Assembly: GCA_017549085.1 (NCBI GenBank)
Contig: JAFYVO010000336.1
Span: forward strand, 1-6,632
Source of the DNA: Thermoguttaceae bacterium
GTDB lineage: Bacteria > Planctomycetota > Planctomycetia > Pirellulales > Thermoguttaceae
Reading direction: 5' to 3'
Length of the DNA stretch: 6,632 nucleotides
The notes beneath the pieces were generated by a model. The model worked only from the letters and a program-made list of their open reading frames with translations. It was not told the origin of the DNA and made no database searches. Below, one piece after another: positions 5,683-6,632 of this stretch; position 1 is the first letter of the stretch; the number at the start of each line of letters is the position of its first letter. Position numbers and translations under genes: made by a program.

Positions 5683-6632
5683 ATGAAATTCGGTTTAAAT
5701 AACGGTCGCGGTTGGGCGACGCGTTTGGCGGTCGCGGCGTTGGCGCCGGCGACGACGCTTGTTTGGGGCGCGTCGGTTTCGGCGAGTACAGGAATACGTT
5801 TGTACGACGTCGACGGAAACGTCGCGTTCGCAGGAACAGTCGATTGCGAACGTACCGCGGCGAGCGTCAAAGAGGGCGCGGAAAAGCCGACGACGGTCTT
5901 CTGGACGTTCGACGACTTGAAGGGCGCTTACCCTTACGCGGCGCTGAGCGAAGCGTCAAAAGCCGACGTCGACAGCCTGATGGCGGAATACGACGCGGCG
6001 CGCGCGGCAGCGTTCGTCGCCGGAAAAGAGAATTGGTCGAAGGCGTCGACTTTGCCGCTCGGCTTTACCGAAGTTTGCGGGAATAGGGTCGCGCTGGTCG
6101 TCGGTTGCGGCGACGATAACGCGGACGGAGCGAATCCGTCGTCGGCGGCGGACGCGCGACTTTTGGACGAACGTTTGCGCGAACGCGGGTTCGAAGTCGT
6201 TCTTTTAACGGGACAAGAAGCGACGCGGAGCAATATCGAGGGCGCGTTAAAGACGTTGGAGGAAAAGACGAAAGCCGACGATATGATTTTTGTCGCGTTT
6301 TCTGGGCGCGGGTTGGAAAGAAACGGCGAAATTTACTGCCTGCCGACCGAGGTTTTAAACCTTCCGGTTAACGACATGGCCAAAGAAGTAGAAGAAAAAT
6401 GCGTTTCGTTGAGCGATTTCGCCCAAAATTTGGAGAAACGGACGCCCGGACGTCGTAAGGCGTTTTTCTTCGACCTTTGCCGTGGGCGAAGCGAAGACGA
6501 CGTCGTCGACGGCGCCGCGAGTTTGCCCGCAAACGCGTTGACGCTTTGCGCGTGCGCCTCGGGCGAGTTTGCGCTTAACGCCGATTTCGACGGCAAGGAA
6601 CACGGGATTTTTTCTTATTACTTCGCCGAAGG
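5683..6632 (+). CDS. Exported caspase-family (peptidase C14-like) protein, 3' end outside window
   Basis: The frame is open from ATG 5683 to the right edge, 316 residues plus two bases. Residues 1-34 look like a Sec signal peptide: a short basic start, a hydrophobic stretch LAVAALAPATTLVWG and a likely cut after SVSA. Residues 35-133 are an unrecognised region. From 134 the caspase fold is clear: NRVALVVGCGDDN (strand 1), a helix with AADARLLDERLRERGFEVVLL (155-175), DDMIFVAFSGRG (199-210), the LPTEV turn (220-224), LSDFAQNLEK, then RRKAFFFDLCRGRS (257-270), ALTLCACASGEFA and HGIFSYYFAEG. In active relatives SGHG supplies the His and D.C the Cys of the dyad. Here Cys266 is kept but the His position is Arg209 (CGC at 6307-6309), so ordinary protease activity is doubtful. 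It follows nifU after 371 bases and probably has its own promoter. Bacterial relatives often carry further C-terminal domains; none can be seen here. Confidence 0.87.
   Translation, partial: MKFGLNNGRGWATRLAVAALAPATTLVWGASVSASTGIRLYDVDGNVAFAGTVDCERTAASVKEGAEKPTTVFWTFDDLKGAYPYAALSEASKADVDSLMAEYDAARAAAFVAGKENWSKASTLPLGFTEVCGNRVALVVGCGDDNADGANPSSAADARLLDERLRERGFEVVLLTGQEATRSNIEGALKTLEEKTKADDMIFVAFSGRGLERNGEIYCLPTEVLNLPVNDMAKEVEEKCVSLSDFAQNLEKRTPGRRKAFFFDLCRGRSEDDVVDGAASLPANALTLCACASGEFALNADFDGKEHGIFSYYFAE

Overview
The window holds six protein-coding regions, two of them cut by the window edges, separated by unusually roomy intergenic DNA. The base composition is GC-rich with a strong taste for NCG codons (GCG, TCG, ACG, CCG). 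This usage, the loose gene spacing, a full three-domain NifU and an exported caspase-fold protein suggest a bacterium, perhaps of the Planctomycetes or a related PVC lineage. That placement is an inference from style only; nothing here fixes the taxon.

Layout. Bases 1-402 are the C-terminal part of a dihydroxyacetone-kinase-type DhaL/Dak2 domain. A 180-base gap follows, then an LsrF-type class I aldolase/thiolase (583-1464) on the same strand. Two inverted repeats lie behind lsrF (1486-1510 and 1525-1561). Next comes a weakly supported hypothetical gene (about 1671-2366, +) that has no in-frame ATG or GTG and may be decayed or start on TTG. It converges on tyrS (2441-3727, minus), which has a textbook intrinsic terminator at 2386-2417. 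A 495-base divergent intergenic region separates tyrS from nifU (4223-5311, +). After another 371 non-coding bases, turning AT-rich towards the end, a secreted caspase-family protein begins at 5683 and runs off the right edge.

How the genes relate. DhaL and LsrF probably belong to one carbohydrate module: a Dak-type kinase makes a phosphorylated ketose, and LsrF chemistry yields dihydroxyacetone phosphate plus acetyl-CoA. The true substrate cannot be read from the window. TyrS (translation) and NifU (Fe-S cluster assembly) are separate housekeeping units with their own signals. The caspase-like protein is the most unusual gene: it keeps the cysteine region of the fold but has Arg where the catalytic His of the SGHG motif is expected. 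I found no CRISPR array, insertion sequence, tRNA or rRNA, and no convincing new multi-gene system.
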